A stretch of DNA of 64,000 bases from Halolamina litorea (GTDB lineage Archaea; Halobacteriota; Halobacteria; Halobacteriales; Haloferacaceae). Below, in pieces: positions 49,836-58,511 of the stretch; the first letter of the stretch is position 1, and every line of letters begins with the position of its first letter. The stretch is from positions 186,001-250,000 of the forward strand of contig NZ_JANHGR010000001.1 of the NCBI RefSeq assembly GCF_026616205.1, given 5' to 3'. The notes beneath the pieces were generated by a model. That model did no database searches, was not told the origin of the DNA, and saw nothing but the letters and a program-made list of their open reading frames with translations. The position numbers and the translations under genes were made by a program.

Positions 49836-51530
49836 ATGGTTAACTGGAGGGATCAGACGTCCGTTCTCGCGCTCCTGATCGGCTTGTTGCTGGCGACGCT
49901 CTTTCTGCGAACGAACGTCCCGTCGTTCCTCTCGGTCACGTCGTCGATCACGTTCATCTTCCAGTTGATGCTCGCCGGGACGGTCATCGCGATCCTCCGA
50001 AACGAGGCCGGGATGTCCACCTTCGGGGTGTTCGGGCCGGCGATCCTGGCGTTCGCGTGGATCGAGGTCGGCCCAGTCTGGGCATTTTTCATGATCTCGT
50101 ACCTTTTCGTCGTGACCGTCACCGCTCGGGTCGCGATGACCGGTCTCGATCTGGGGACGCCACACCGCGTCGCCGCGCTCCTCGTCATCACCGGTATCGC
50201 GGCGTTCACCGTACAGGCGGTCGGACAGGTACAGGGTATCCCGGCCCTGAACACGGTGTTGCTGTTCCCGATAATCCTGACCACGTGGTACGCCGAACGG
50301 TTCGTCGAGAGCGTCTCCGAAACCGGCTGGGCGCCCGGAGCCCGGCGGCTCACGTTCACGCTCGTCGGCATCGTCGCGGCCGCGCTCGTCGCCAGCTACG
50401 AACCGCTCGTCTCGGTGATCAGCCAGAACCCGGAGAGTTGGGTCGGCCTCGCCGCGGTCAACATCTACCTCGGGGCCGGCACGAACGTCCGGCTCGGTGA
50501 GTACTTCCGATTCAGGCAGCTCCGCCGCTCCCTCGGCGCCGAGGGCGCCGCCGGCGTGCTCACGATGCGAACCCGGAACCGGGACTTCATCAGCCGGTAC
50601 AACCCCGCTCCCCTCATGTCGGGGTTCTCGAAGGTGCAGATGAAGCGGCTCCTCCACGGCCTCGACATCCCGACGCCGGAGACGTTCATGGTCGTCGACG
50701 ACGAGGCGACACTGGCGGCGTTCGGCTCGTTCCTCGAGGAGCACGACCGGTTCGTCGTCAAGCCCACCGACGGGAGCGGCGGGCGGGGGATCCTCGTCGT
50801 TCGCGGCCGCGACAGCGGCGACGGGCGCTTCGCCACGAACCGGGGGAAGCTCACGGAGGAGGCGGTCGTCTCCCACGTCCGGAAGCTCTGTTTCGGCGGG
50901 AACGCCGACTACGGGGCCCGAAGCAGCGCGGTCGTCGAAGCGATCGTCGAACCCGACGGGCTGTTGGCCGACCGCGTCGAGAGCGGCGTCCCGGACCTGC
51001 GGGTCATCGTTCTCCAGGGGACCCCGATCATGGCCATGGTTCGGCTCCCGACGGTCGAGTCGAATGGGACGGCAAACATCCACACCGGCGCCGTCGCCGT
51101 CGCCGTCGACATCGCCTCGGGGACGGCCTCGGGGGGCTACCAACAGACCCGGAACGCGTTCGTGGACGTTCACCCCGACACGGGGGCGTCCCTCGAGTTC
51201 CGCATCCCGGAGTGGGAGTCAGTGCTCGAAACGGCGACACGGGCGTCCATCGCCTCCGGCTTCGGCTACACCGGCGTCGATATCGTCTTCGACGCCGACC
51301 GGGGCCCGATGGTTCTGGAGGTGAACCGTCGTCCGGGGCTCGGCATCCAGAACGCGAACATGGACGGCCTGCTCCACCGGCTCCGGTTCGCCGAGTCGCG
51401 GGCCGACGACACGCAGTTCAGAACGGCGGCCGAGCGCGTCCGGGAGGCGATGGCGTGGTCGCGGGCCGACTGGGCGGCCGATCCGGAAACGCCACCGGCG
51501 CAGCCGCGGAAACAGGAGGTGCGCCAATGA
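49836..51530 (+). CDS. Multi-helix membrane domain fused to an ATP-grasp ligase
   Basis: A 564-residue protein. Residues 1-225 form about seven membrane helices, like the 7TM domain otherwise found with inactive transglutaminases. Residues about 240-530 are an ATP-grasp enzyme of the RimK-like alpha-L-glutamate ligase group: RFVVKPTDGSGGRGILVV (ATP-binding Lys and loop, near residue 310), VPDLRVIVLQG and VLEVNRRPGLGIQNAN (Glu-x-Asn metal ligands, near 495). It should join an amino acid or peptide to an acceptor at the membrane. It is coupled by ATGA overlap to a small two-helix gene. Confidence 0.82.
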   Translation: MVNWRDQTSVLALLIGLLLATLFLRTNVPSFLSVTSSITFIFQLMLAGTVIAILRNEAGMSTFGVFGPAILAFAWIEVGPVWAFFMISYLFVVTVTARVAMTGLDLGTPHRVAALLVITGIAAFTVQAVGQVQGIPALNTVLLFPIILTTWYAERFVESVSETGWAPGARRLTFTLVGIVAAALVASYEPLVSVISQNPESWVGLAAVNIYLGAGTNVRLGEYFRFRQLRRSLGAEGAAGVLTMRTRNRDFISRYNPAPLMSGFSKVQMKRLLHGLDIPTPETFMVVDDEATLAAFGSFLEEHDRFVVKPTDGSGGRGILVVRGRDSGDGRFATNRGKLTEEAVVSHVRKLCFGGNADYGARSSAVVEAIVEPDGLLADRVESGVPDLRVIVLQGTPIMAMVRLPTVESNGTANIHTGAVAVAVDIASGTASGGYQQTRNAFVDVHPDTGASLEFRIPEWESVLETATRASIASGFGYTGVDIVFDADRGPMVLEVNRRPGLGIQNANMDGLLHRLRFAESRADDTQFRTAAERVREAMAWSRADWAADPETPPAQPRKQEVRQ

Positions 51531-51769
51531 GCCGGGAGCAGTCGTGGAACAGGCTCATGGCGGCGCTGATGACGGTGAGCCTCGTCCTCTTCCCGCTCGT
51601 ACTGATCGCCGTTCCCCCGTTCGCGCGCGGGGAGTTCCCCGGCCCGCTGACGCGGATCGACGCCGTCGTCGGCTTCTTCGTGTTCGTCCCGCTCGGCTTC
51701 GCGCTCGTGACCGCGTATCGGGTCGCCCAGTACCACGGCCTGATCGGCGCCGAACAGGACTCGTTCTGA
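51527..51769 (+). CDS. Two-helix membrane partner of the ATP-grasp protein
   Basis: An 80-residue protein with two hydrophobic helices (about residues 10-30 and 45-65) separated by PPFARGEFPGPLTRIDA. Start ATG 51527 overlaps the stop of the ATP-grasp gene, so translation is coupled and the partner likely assembles with it. No family is recognised. The longer frame is an extension into the upstream gene. Confidence 0.7.
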   Translation: MSREQSWNRLMAALMTVSLVLFPLVLIAVPPFARGEFPGPLTRIDAVVGFFVFVPLGFALVTAYRVAQYHGLIGAEQDSF

Positions 51770-52114
51770 CGGCCCCCGACCGTCTTTCACGCCTAAAAGC
51801 CGACCCCCTGCGGGCCGACCAGCCGCCCGGCGACGGCCAGTCCGGCGAATCACACTCACCAGACGAGCGCACAGGTGGCGGTGGCCGACCACCGGGCCGG
51901 CGGATCGTACGCGAACGCGCTGGTGCCGATGACGCCGACGGTGTCGAGCACCGCGTGGGGGGTCAGCAGCGTCACCGAGACGGCGACCCCGCCTGCGTCC
52001 CGGCGTCCAGCGCCATACCGGCCGTCGCGGGTCGGTGTGGGAAAGCGGCCCGGATCGGTTCGGGGGCGGCTTCCCGGTCGTCGCCTATTTGTTCGGTCGC
52101 CGAGAGGGTGAGCC
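51770..52114. other. Intergenic region without supported gene
   Basis: The 345 nt hold no convincing gene. A reverse-strand frame near 51856-51985 would encode about 42 residues (VSVTLLTPHAVLDTVGVIG start, DPPARWSATATCALVW end) that resemble the end of a membrane protein. It could be a small gene or a fragment but has no clear start or promoter. CGCCTATTTGTTC near 52082 is a likely TATA region for the next gene. Confidence 0.4.
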
Positions 52115-53545
52115 GTGCGACTCGTACAGGTGATGATCCCCACCGGGAAGCGGGAGGCCGTGCTCTCGGTGCTCGACGACAACGGGATCGACTACGCGCT
52201 CTCCGACGAAACCAGCGGCCGGCGATACACGGCGCTGGTCTCCTTCCCGCTGCCCACGAACGCCGTCGAGCCGGTGCTCGACCAACTGCGGGAGGAGACC
52301 GGGATCGACCGCGACGCCTACACCGTCGTGCTCGACGCCGAGACCGTCGTCTCCGAGCGCTACGAGCAGTTGGAGAACGAGTGGACCTCCGGCGAGGAGG
52401 GCGACCGGATCGCCCGGGACGAACTGACCGCGCGGGCCGCCGACCTGGCGCCGGACTGGGTGCCGTTCCTCCTGATGACCGCGATCAGCGCCGTCGTCGC
52501 CACCGCGGGGCTGTTGCTCGACTCGCCGGCGGTCGTCGTCGGCTCCATGGTGATCGCCCCCCTCATCGGGCCGGCGATGGCCACCAGCGTCGGCAGCGTC
52601 GTCGACGACCGGGGGCTGTTCGTCCGCGGCATCAAGCTCCAAGCGATGGGCGCGCTGCTCGCGGTCACGAGTGCCGCGGCGTTCGCGGGGGTCCTGCGCT
52701 ACGGCAGCATCATCCCGTTGAGTCCGAGCGAGGTGCTCGCCATCGGCGAGGTCAGAGAGCGACTCTCGCCGGGCGTCCCCTCCTTGGTGGTCGCGCTCGC
52801 GGCCGGGATCGCCGGCGCGCTCTCGCTCTCCTCGGGGGTCTCCTCGGCGCTGGTGGGCGTGATGATCGCCGCGGCGTTGGTGCCACCGACCGCCGTCGTC
52901 GGCATCGGCCTCGCGTGGGGGCGTCCCGGCGCCGTCGTCGGCTCGGCGGTACTGGTCGCGGTGAACTTCCTCTCGATCAACCTCGTGGCGCTGGTGGTGT
53001 TCTGGTACCAGGGCTACCAGCCCGAGGAGTGGTTCAAGGCCGACGAGGCCCGCCGGGAGACGGCGAAACGCGTCGGTGCGCTGGCGCTCACGGTGTTGGT
53101 GCTCTCCTCGGTGCTCGTGGGGGCGACCTACGCTGCCACCCAGCGTGCGACGTTCGCCGACGAGGCCCGCGGCGAGGCCACGGAACTGCTCTCGATGTCG
53201 CCGTCGCTCTCGCTGGTCTCCTTCGACGTGGAACACGGCGCGGCGTTCCCGTTCAGGAGCCCCGAACGGGTGGTGGTTACCGTCGGCCACCCGCCGGGCA
53301 CGGACCCGCCCGCGCTGGCCGGCCCGCTCGCCGATCGGATCAACGCCATCGAAAACGGACCATTCGGGCTCGGTGACGGTGAGGGCGTGGTCGTCGAGGT
53401 CCACTACACCGCCATCGAGTCGACGGGCGGCGACGCCGCCGTTCAGTCCTTCCGGGAGGCCGGGATGTCGGGCGCCCAGTCGACGGCCTCGACGACGGTG
53501 TCGAGCACTTCGTCGACGTTCTCGCCTTCGAGCACGCTCATGTAG
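52115..53545 (+). CDS. TIGR00341/DUF389 membrane protein
   Basis: A 476-residue protein. The N-terminal 110 residues are a soluble ACT-like domain starting MRLVQVMIPTGKREAVL (GTG start). Six to seven helices follow, with DSPAVVVGSMVIAPLIGPAMATSVG (near 140) and MIAAALVPPTAVVGIGLAWG (near 252), both diagnostic of the DUF389 family. A final helix and a beta-rich exposed domain come last. The last 24 residues are Ser/Thr-rich. The final 103 nt overlap the convergent NOG1 gene, so this tail may be dispensable or recently gained. Function is unknown. Confidence 0.85.
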   Translation: MRLVQVMIPTGKREAVLSVLDDNGIDYALSDETSGRRYTALVSFPLPTNAVEPVLDQLREETGIDRDAYTVVLDAETVVSERYEQLENEWTSGEEGDRIARDELTARAADLAPDWVPFLLMTAISAVVATAGLLLDSPAVVVGSMVIAPLIGPAMATSVGSVVDDRGLFVRGIKLQAMGALLAVTSAAAFAGVLRYGSIIPLSPSEVLAIGEVRERLSPGVPSLVVALAAGIAGALSLSSGVSSALVGVMIAAALVPPTAVVGIGLAWGRPGAVVGSAVLVAVNFLSINLVALVVFWYQGYQPEEWFKADEARRETAKRVGALALTVLVLSSVLVGATYAATQRATFADEARGEATELLSMSPSLSLVSFDVEHGAAFPFRSPERVVVTVGHPPGTDPPALAGPLADRINAIENGPFGLGDGEGVVVEVHYTAIESTGGDAAVQSFREAGMSGAQSTASTTVSSTSSTFSPSSTLM

Positions 53546-54408
53546 GCGTCGGCCTCAACGTCCCTCGAGCGGTCGGACTTGTTGCAGACGGTGACCATCG
53601 GCGCGTCGAACGCCGCGCGGAGTTCGTCGCGCAGTTCGAGTTGGGAGGGAAGCGGGTAGCCACACTCCCCGGAGGCGTCGACGACGAACAGCACGGCGTC
53701 GGCGAGGTGGTGGAGCGCCGAGACGGCCTGCCGCTCGATGTCGTTGCGCTCGTCCTCGGGGCGGTCGAGCAGCCCCGGCGTGTCGACGATCTGGTAGCGG
53801 ATGCGGTCGTGCTCGAAGTGGCCGACGTGGACCGCCGTCGTCGTGAACGGGTAGGACTCGATGGCGTTGCTCGCGTTGGTGACCTCGTTGACGAAGGAGG
53901 ACTTCCCCACGTTGGGGTAGCCGGCGACGACGATCGCGGGTTCGTCGGGCCGGATGTCCGGCAGCGTCTTCAGTTCGTCGCGGGCCTTACCGATGGCCAG
54001 CAGGTCCTCGGCGATCTGCTCGGTGATGTCGGCCATCCGGGCGAACGCCTGCTTCCGGTGTTTGCGCGCGGTGTCGGTGTCGGAGTTGCGGATCTTGGTC
54101 GCGTACTCCTCGCGGATCGACTCGATCTGGCGGCCCGCCCACGTCACCTGACTCAGTGCCTGTCGGAGTCGGTCCACGTCGACGATGGCGTCGGCGAGTT
54201 CGTAGTAGAACGGGTCGACGTAGTCGAAGTCGGGCCACGCGGTCACGACGTTCTGGAGGTTGTCCGAGAGGATGTTCGCGGCGGTCCGCAGCATGGCCTC
54301 TTGGGCCTCGTAGGGCGACTTGGCGCGCCCGGTCCGGGCGGCCCGGGAGAACGCCTTGTCGAGGAGTTCCTCCGACCGTGGGGTGGTCGGCAGATCTTCG
54401 AAGGTCAT
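53443..54408 (-). CDS. NOG1-family GTPase
   Basis: A 321-residue archaeal NOG1-type (Obg-related) GTPase. The N-terminal helical domain (residues 1-155) includes NVVTAWPDFDYVDPFYYELAD and RQALSQVTWAGRQIESI. The G domain has G1 GYPNVGKSSF (near 166), G3 VDTPGLLDRPEDERN (near 210) and G4 CNKSDR (near 285). NOG1 acts in 60S biogenesis in eukaryotes; the archaeal form is thought to act on the large subunit. Start ATG 54408. Its last 34 codons lie antisense to the end of the TIGR00341 gene. Confidence 0.92.
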   Translation of the reverse strand: MTFEDLPTTPRSEELLDKAFSRAARTGRAKSPYEAQEAMLRTAANILSDNLQNVVTAWPDFDYVDPFYYELADAIVDVDRLRQALSQVTWAGRQIESIREEYATKIRNSDTDTARKHRKQAFARMADITEQIAEDLLAIGKARDELKTLPDIRPDEPAIVVAGYPNVGKSSFVNEVTNASNAIESYPFTTTAVHVGHFEHDRIRYQIVDTPGLLDRPEDERNDIERQAVSALHHLADAVLFVVDASGECGYPLPSQLELRDELRAAFDAPMVTVCNKSDRSRDVEADAYMSVLEGENVDEVLDTVVEAVDWAPDIPASRKD

Positions 54409-54759
54409 CGATTACGGGAGCGTAGCGCCCCAGCGCGTAAAAACGCGTCCGTCGGCGCCGGAGCGACGAGGCCACCACCCAACACATCGTCTTCTATGGG
54501 AAATAGTCAGTCTGTAACGGTTTTACACTACAGAATCGGGCTGAAAACCAAGAAATTTGGTTGTTCGTCGAATCATTCAACAGAAACTACGTGATGCGCA
54601 AGCGAACCATTAGGTACCACCAGTAACAGAGAGTGGACTGTACATGGCGACAACGAACGTAGCAGTCTTGCCTGTTGAGTGCGTTAATCGTGGGGGATTT
54701 TTCGATATCGGTTTCGGGATCAGTCGAAATACCTCGATCGGGAACGGAGGTGACCACTG
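54409..54759. other. AT-rich region upstream of amt with a possible short ORF
   Basis: This 351-nt stretch is relatively AT-rich (for example 54517-54560). A 38-codon frame (54644-54760, ATG to TGA) runs into the amt start with a one-base overlap, but its codon use lacks the GC3 bias of real genes here. GGAGGTGA (54746-54753), 6 nt before ATG 54760, pairs fully with the 16S rRNA 3' end and fixes the amt start on a leadered mRNA. Confidence 0.55.
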
Positions 54760-54760
54760 A
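54644..54760 (+). CDS. Possible leader peptide upstream of amt
   Basis: A 38-codon frame starting at ATG 54644. Its TGA overlaps the amt ATG by one base, so it could couple translation. The frame ends in NTSIGNGGDH; the codons GTA, GCA, CCT, GTT, AAT and TTT are rare in this genome, which argues against a conserved peptide. The frame may simply be an open window through the leader. Confidence 0.25.
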   Translation: MATTNVAVLPVECVNRGGFFDIGFGISRNTSIGNGGDH

Positions 54761-56178
54761 TGCCCGTCGAGCCGGCGGTCGCCGACGGGATCAACACCGT
54801 CTGGGCGCTCGTGGTCGCGTTCCTGATCTTCTTCATGCAGCCGGGGTTCGCGCTGCTGGAGGCCGGGCAGGTCCGCGCGAAGAACGCCGGGAACGTCCTG
54901 ATGAAGAACGTCACCGACTGGACGCTGGGCGTGCTGTCGTACTTCGTCATCGGCTTCGGGCTCTCGGTCGTCGTCGCCGGCCTGACGAGCGCGTCGGCGG
55001 TCGACGTGGGCGCGGCGTTCGCCTACATCTCCGACTCGGGCACGTGGATCACGTGGCTGGTCGGCGCGGTGTTCGCGATGACCGCCGCCACTATCGTCTC
55101 CGGCGCCGTCGCCGAGCGGATGGACTTCACCGCCTACGTCTTCGTCGCGGCGGCGATGACCGCGGTGATCTACCCCGTCGCCACGGGGCTGACGTGGGAC
55201 GGCGGCCTGCTGGCTGCGGGTGACAACCCCGGCTTCGTCGGCGACCTCATCGGCGTCGGCTACCTCGACTTCGCGGGCGCGACCGTCGTCCACATGCTCG
55301 GCGGCATCGCCGGCCTCGTCGGCGCCTACATGGTCGGCCCGCGCAAGGGCCGCTTCGACTCGAACGGCAACAGCCAGCCCATCCCGGGCCACTCGATGCT
55401 GCTGGCGGTGCTCGGGACGCTGATCCTCGCGTTCGGCTGGTACGGCTTCAACGTCGGCACCTCCGCCATCTTCAACGCCGACAACGAACTGCTGGGCGCA
55501 CAGCTCGGTCGCGTCGCGCTCAACACCACGCTGGGGATGAGCGCCGGCGCGCTGGCGGCGATGGTGACCTCCGCCCGCCGCCAGGGCAAGCCCGACCCGC
55601 TCTGGACCGCCAACGGCCTGCTCGCCGGACTCGTCGCCGTCACCGGCGCGGTGCCCCACGTCACGTGGTGGGGCGCGCTGATCCTCGGCGGCCTCGGCGG
55701 CGCCATCGTGCTGCCGACCTACCGCTTCGTCGTCGACGAACTCGGTATCGACGACGTCTGTGGCGTCTTCCCCGTCCACGGCGCCGCGGGGGCGCTCGGG
55801 ACGATCCTGATCCCGGTGTTCGGCGTGCAGGGCAGCTCGTGGAGCTTCCTCGGCGTCGATCAGCTGGCAATGCAGGTGGTCGGCGTCGCGGTCCTCGCGC
55901 TCTGGGCCGCCGGCGCCACCGCCGTCGCGTTCACCATCGCCGACGCGCTGTTCGGCCTGCGCGTGACCGAGGCCGAGGAGGAGATGGGTCTCGACGAGGG
56001 CGAACACGGCGTCTCTGTCTACCCCGAGTTCACCGGCGACGGCGCTCCCGAGCCGACGATGACCGCCGACGGCGGCCGTGTCGAGACCGACGGCGGCGTC
56101 CCGGGACCCGCTGACGCGCCCGCCGACGGGACCGACCCGAACGACGTTGCGGCCAACGGGGGTGAGGCGAATGAGTGA
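54760..56178 (+). CDS. amt: Ammonium transporter
   Basis: A 472-residue Amt/Mep/Rh protein with eleven helices. Typical elements are [27 protein letters not shown] (near residue 25), [20 protein letters not shown] with the first pore His (near 172), [12 protein letters not shown] (near 227) and [15 protein letters not shown] with the second pore His (near 335). The C-terminal tail is long and acidic. Start ATG 54760 is set by GGAGGTGA six bases upstream. The glnK gene overlaps the last 8 nt, as usual for amt-glnK pairs. Confidence 0.96.
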   Translation: MPVEPAVADGINTVWALVVAFLIFFMQPGFALLEAGQVRAKNAGNVLMKNVTDWTLGVLSYFVIGFGLSVVVAGLTSASAVDVGAAFAYISDSGTWITWLVGAVFAMTAATIVSGAVAERMDFTAYVFVAAAMTAVIYPVATGLTWDGGLLAAGDNPGFVGDLIGVGYLDFAGATVVHMLGGIAGLVGAYMVGPRKGRFDSNGNSQPIPGHSMLLAVLGTLILAFGWYGFNVGTSAIFNADNELLGAQLGRVALNTTLGMSAGALAAMVTSARRQGKPDPLWTANGLLAGLVAVTGAVPHVTWWGALILGGLGGAIVLPTYRFVVDELGIDDVCGVFPVHGAAGALGTILIPVFGVQGSSWSFLGVDQLAMQVVGVAVLALWAAGATAVAFTIADALFGLRVTEAEEEMGLDEGEHGVSVYPEFTGDGAPEPTMTADGGRVETDGGVPGPADAPADGTDPNDVAANGGEANE

Positions 56179-56536
56179 GAGCGCCGCGAGCGACGGTGTC
56201 GAGATGGTCGTCGCCGTCATCCGTCGGGAGAAAGTGAGCGACGTGAAGGCCGCACTCGCGGAGGTCGGTGCGCCCTCGCTGACGGTCACCGACGTACGCG
56301 GTCGGGGGTCCCAGCCGGCGAAGACCGAACAGTGGCGCGGCGAGGAGTACACCGTCGACCTCCACGAGAAAGCCAAGATCGAGTGTGTCGTCGCGGACGT
56401 ACCGACCGACGACGTGGTCGCCGCCATCCGGGACGCCGCTCACACCGGCGAGAAGGGCGACGGCAAGGTGTTCGTGCTCCCGGTCAGTCACGCCGTCCAG
56501 ATCCGGACCGGCAAGGAGGGGATCGACGCGGTGTAG
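56171..56536 (+). CDS. glnK: P-II nitrogen regulator GlnK
   Basis: A 121-residue PII protein. The core begins [20 protein letters not shown]. The T-loop [20 protein letters not shown] keeps the Tyr equivalent to Tyr51 of GlnB; the B-loop [14 protein letters not shown] and C-loop complete the ATP and 2-oxoglutarate site. GlnK binds and blocks the ammonium channel when nitrogen is sufficient. It overlaps amt by 8 nt and ends 2 nt before the convergent protease gene. Confidence 0.96.
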   Translation: MSESAASDGVEMVVAVIRREKVSDVKAALAEVGAPSLTVTDVRGRGSQPAKTEQWRGEEYTVDLHEKAKIECVVADVPTDDVVAAIRDAAHTGEKGDGKVFVLPVSHAVQIRTGKEGIDAV

Positions 56537-56537
56537 G

Positions 56538-57698
56538 CTACACTCCTCGGTCGGCCCGGAGCGTCTCGAGTGCCCCGGTGGACTGGGAGATGTTGAACGC
56601 CATCACCATGTCCGACTGGGAGAGCAGCCCAACCAGGTTCCCTTCGGTGTCGACCACGGGGAGCCGCCCGGCGCCGTTAGCCTGCATCGTGTCGAGGGCG
56701 TCGAGCACCTCGCTGTCGGGGTCGAGCGTCGCCACGTCGCCGTCCATCACGTCCTCGACGCGGTAGGCGTCGCGTTCGACCTCCGGCACCGACCGGGTAT
56801 CCGAGAGGGTGACCATCCCGACGAGGTCACCGTTGCGAAGCACGGGGTAGCCGGTGTGGCGCTCGCGCAGCATCTTCTGGAGCAGTTCGGCGACCGTCGT
56901 CTCCTCGTGGACCGTGTGGAGCTCCGCCGCCGGCGTCATGAGTTGGCGAACGGTCGTCCCCTCGAAGGCCGCCTTGAGGACCGTGCGCTGGGCCTCGCCG
57001 GAGGCGCCCATGTAGATGAAGAAGGCCACCGCGATCAGCAGGAGGTTGAACTGCAGCAGGCCGAGGAAGCCCAGCAGGATGGCGAACCCCTTGCCGACGG
57101 TGGCAGCGATCTGGGTCGCGCGGACGTGGCTCCGGTTGCGCGCCAGCAGCGCCCGCAGCACGCGGCCGCCGTCCATCGGGAACCCGGGCAGCATGTTGAA
57201 CACCGCGAGGAAGACGTTCGTCAGTGCGAGATAGCCGAGCACGAACCGCGCGGCCGGGAGCTCAGCCGGGACCGCGGTGAACGCGACGTAGGAGACGACG
57301 CCGAGGGCGACGCTGACGACGGGGCCGGCGACGGCGACGAGGAACTCCTGTTTCCAGTCCTCGGGCATCTCGGTGAACTGGGCGATCCCGCCGAGCAGCC
57401 AGAGCTTGATCGAGTCGATCTCGAAGCCGTAGCGCATCGCCACCAGCGAGTGGCCGAGCTCGTGGAGCAACACGCCCGCGAACAGACCGATCGCACACGC
57501 CGTGCCGAGCACGAACGGCGTGATGCCCTCGGTGAGCGCCGCCTCACCGGGTACGCCCGTCGGGAGGATGCCGAGCAGTTCGACCCAGTAGCCCACCTGT
57601 GAGCTGATGAGCCACGCGAACAGCGGGAGCACCAGCAGGAACGTCACGTCGATCTTGATCGGGATCCCGAAGATCCGCCCGATCTGGAAATCAGCCAT
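56538..57698 (-). CDS. Site-2 protease family protein with CBS pair
   Basis: A 386-residue M50 metalloprotease. Five to six helices carry the zinc site LLHELGHSLVA (HExxH, near residue 79) and the third ligand in FNMLPGFPMDGGRVLRALLA (near 168). Residues about 245-375 are two CBS domains: LMTPAAELHTVHEETTVAEL, then VMDGDVATLDPDSEVLDAL. Family members cut membrane-bound regulators; CBS domains would sense adenine nucleotides. Start ATG 57698. Confidence 0.92.
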   Translation of the reverse strand: MADFQIGRIFGIPIKIDVTFLLVLPLFAWLISSQVGYWVELLGILPTGVPGEAALTEGITPFVLGTACAIGLFAGVLLHELGHSLVAMRYGFEIDSIKLWLLGGIAQFTEMPEDWKQEFLVAVAGPVVSVALGVVSYVAFTAVPAELPAARFVLGYLALTNVFLAVFNMLPGFPMDGGRVLRALLARNRSHVRATQIAATVGKGFAILLGFLGLLQFNLLLIAVAFFIYMGASGEAQRTVLKAAFEGTTVRQLMTPAAELHTVHEETTVAELLQKMLRERHTGYPVLRNGDLVGMVTLSDTRSVPEVERDAYRVEDVMDGDVATLDPDSEVLDALDTMQANGAGRLPVVDTEGNLVGLLSQSDMVMAFNISQSTGALETLRADRGV

Positions 57699-57740
57699 GT
57701 GGGAACGTAGCGCGGCGGACAGGTAAATCGCCCGGCGGGG

Positions 57741-58511
57741 CTACACAGCCTCGACGCGCTCGAAGAGGTACGTCCCGACGGCGACGGTGATCACCGAGGA
57801 GACCACGAGAGCGCCGATGTCGAGCGCCAGCGGGTACGTGGAACTGCCGACCAGCACCGCACGCAGGCCGTCGATCCCGTAGGACAGCGGGTTCGCCAGC
57901 GCGATGACGCTCACGGGCCCGGGCAGGCTCTCGATGGGGTAGATCGCCCCCGAGAGGAAGAATATCGGGAAGATCACGAACTGCACGACCAGCCCGAACC
58001 CCTCGCTGTCGCGGAACTGCGAGGCCAGCGCGACGCCGAAGCCGACGAAGGTGGTCGCGATCAGGAGCAGGATCAGCGCCGCGACCGGGAGTCCCAGCAG
58101 GCTGTCGATCTCGAACCCCAGCGGGATCGAGAGCAGCAGGATCAGCGTCGCCTGTACGATCGCCGTCGTCGACCCGCCGGCGATACGGCCCAGCACGATC
58201 GACGTGCGACTCACGGGGGCGACGAGGATCTCCTTCAGGAACCCAACGTCCTGATCGGCGAGGATCGACATGCCGGCGAAGGAGGCGCCGAAGAGCATCG
58301 TGAACCCCACCATCCCCGGCACGAGGTACTGGAGGTAGTCGACGCCTTCCGGCAGGCCGGGGATCGCGGCCCCGCTGAAGCCAAAGCCCAGGAACACCAG
58401 GAACAGCAGCGGCGTCGCGACGGAGCCGACGATCCGCGAGGGCGTGCGCGCGAAGCGCTTCACGTCCCTGAGCCAGAGTGCGTAGATGGCCAGTGGGCCG
58501 ATGCGCTTCAT
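57741..58511 (-). CDS. ABC-2 type exporter permease
   Basis: A 256-residue permease with six helices. PSRIVGSVATPLLFLVFLGFG, the FLKEILVAPVSRTSIVLG loop (near residue 92) and FPIFFLSGAIYPIESLPG (near 178) match the DrrB/NodJ group of ABC-2 exporters. It overlaps the ATPase gene by 4 nt (ATGA) and ends next to the protease gene. It would export a drug or lipid with its ATPase partner; the substrate is unknown. Confidence 0.9.
   Translation of the reverse strand: MKRIGPLAIYALWLRDVKRFARTPSRIVGSVATPLLFLVFLGFGFSGAAIPGLPEGVDYLQYLVPGMVGFTMLFGASFAGMSILADQDVGFLKEILVAPVSRTSIVLGRIAGGSTTAIVQATLILLLSIPLGFEIDSLLGLPVAALILLLIATTFVGFGVALASQFRDSEGFGLVVQFVIFPIFFLSGAIYPIESLPGPVSVIALANPLSYGIDGLRAVLVGSSTYPLALDIGALVVSSVITVAVGTYLFERVEAV

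Noticed and set aside
51856-52182. Reverse frame whose end resembles a membrane protein
   Set aside because: Only about 40 codons look protein-like and no credible start is visible; kept as a note in the intergenic entry.
54610-56427. 605-codon reverse frame opposite amt-glnK
   Set aside because: It is an Asp/Arg/Gly-rich shadow of two well-conserved genes.
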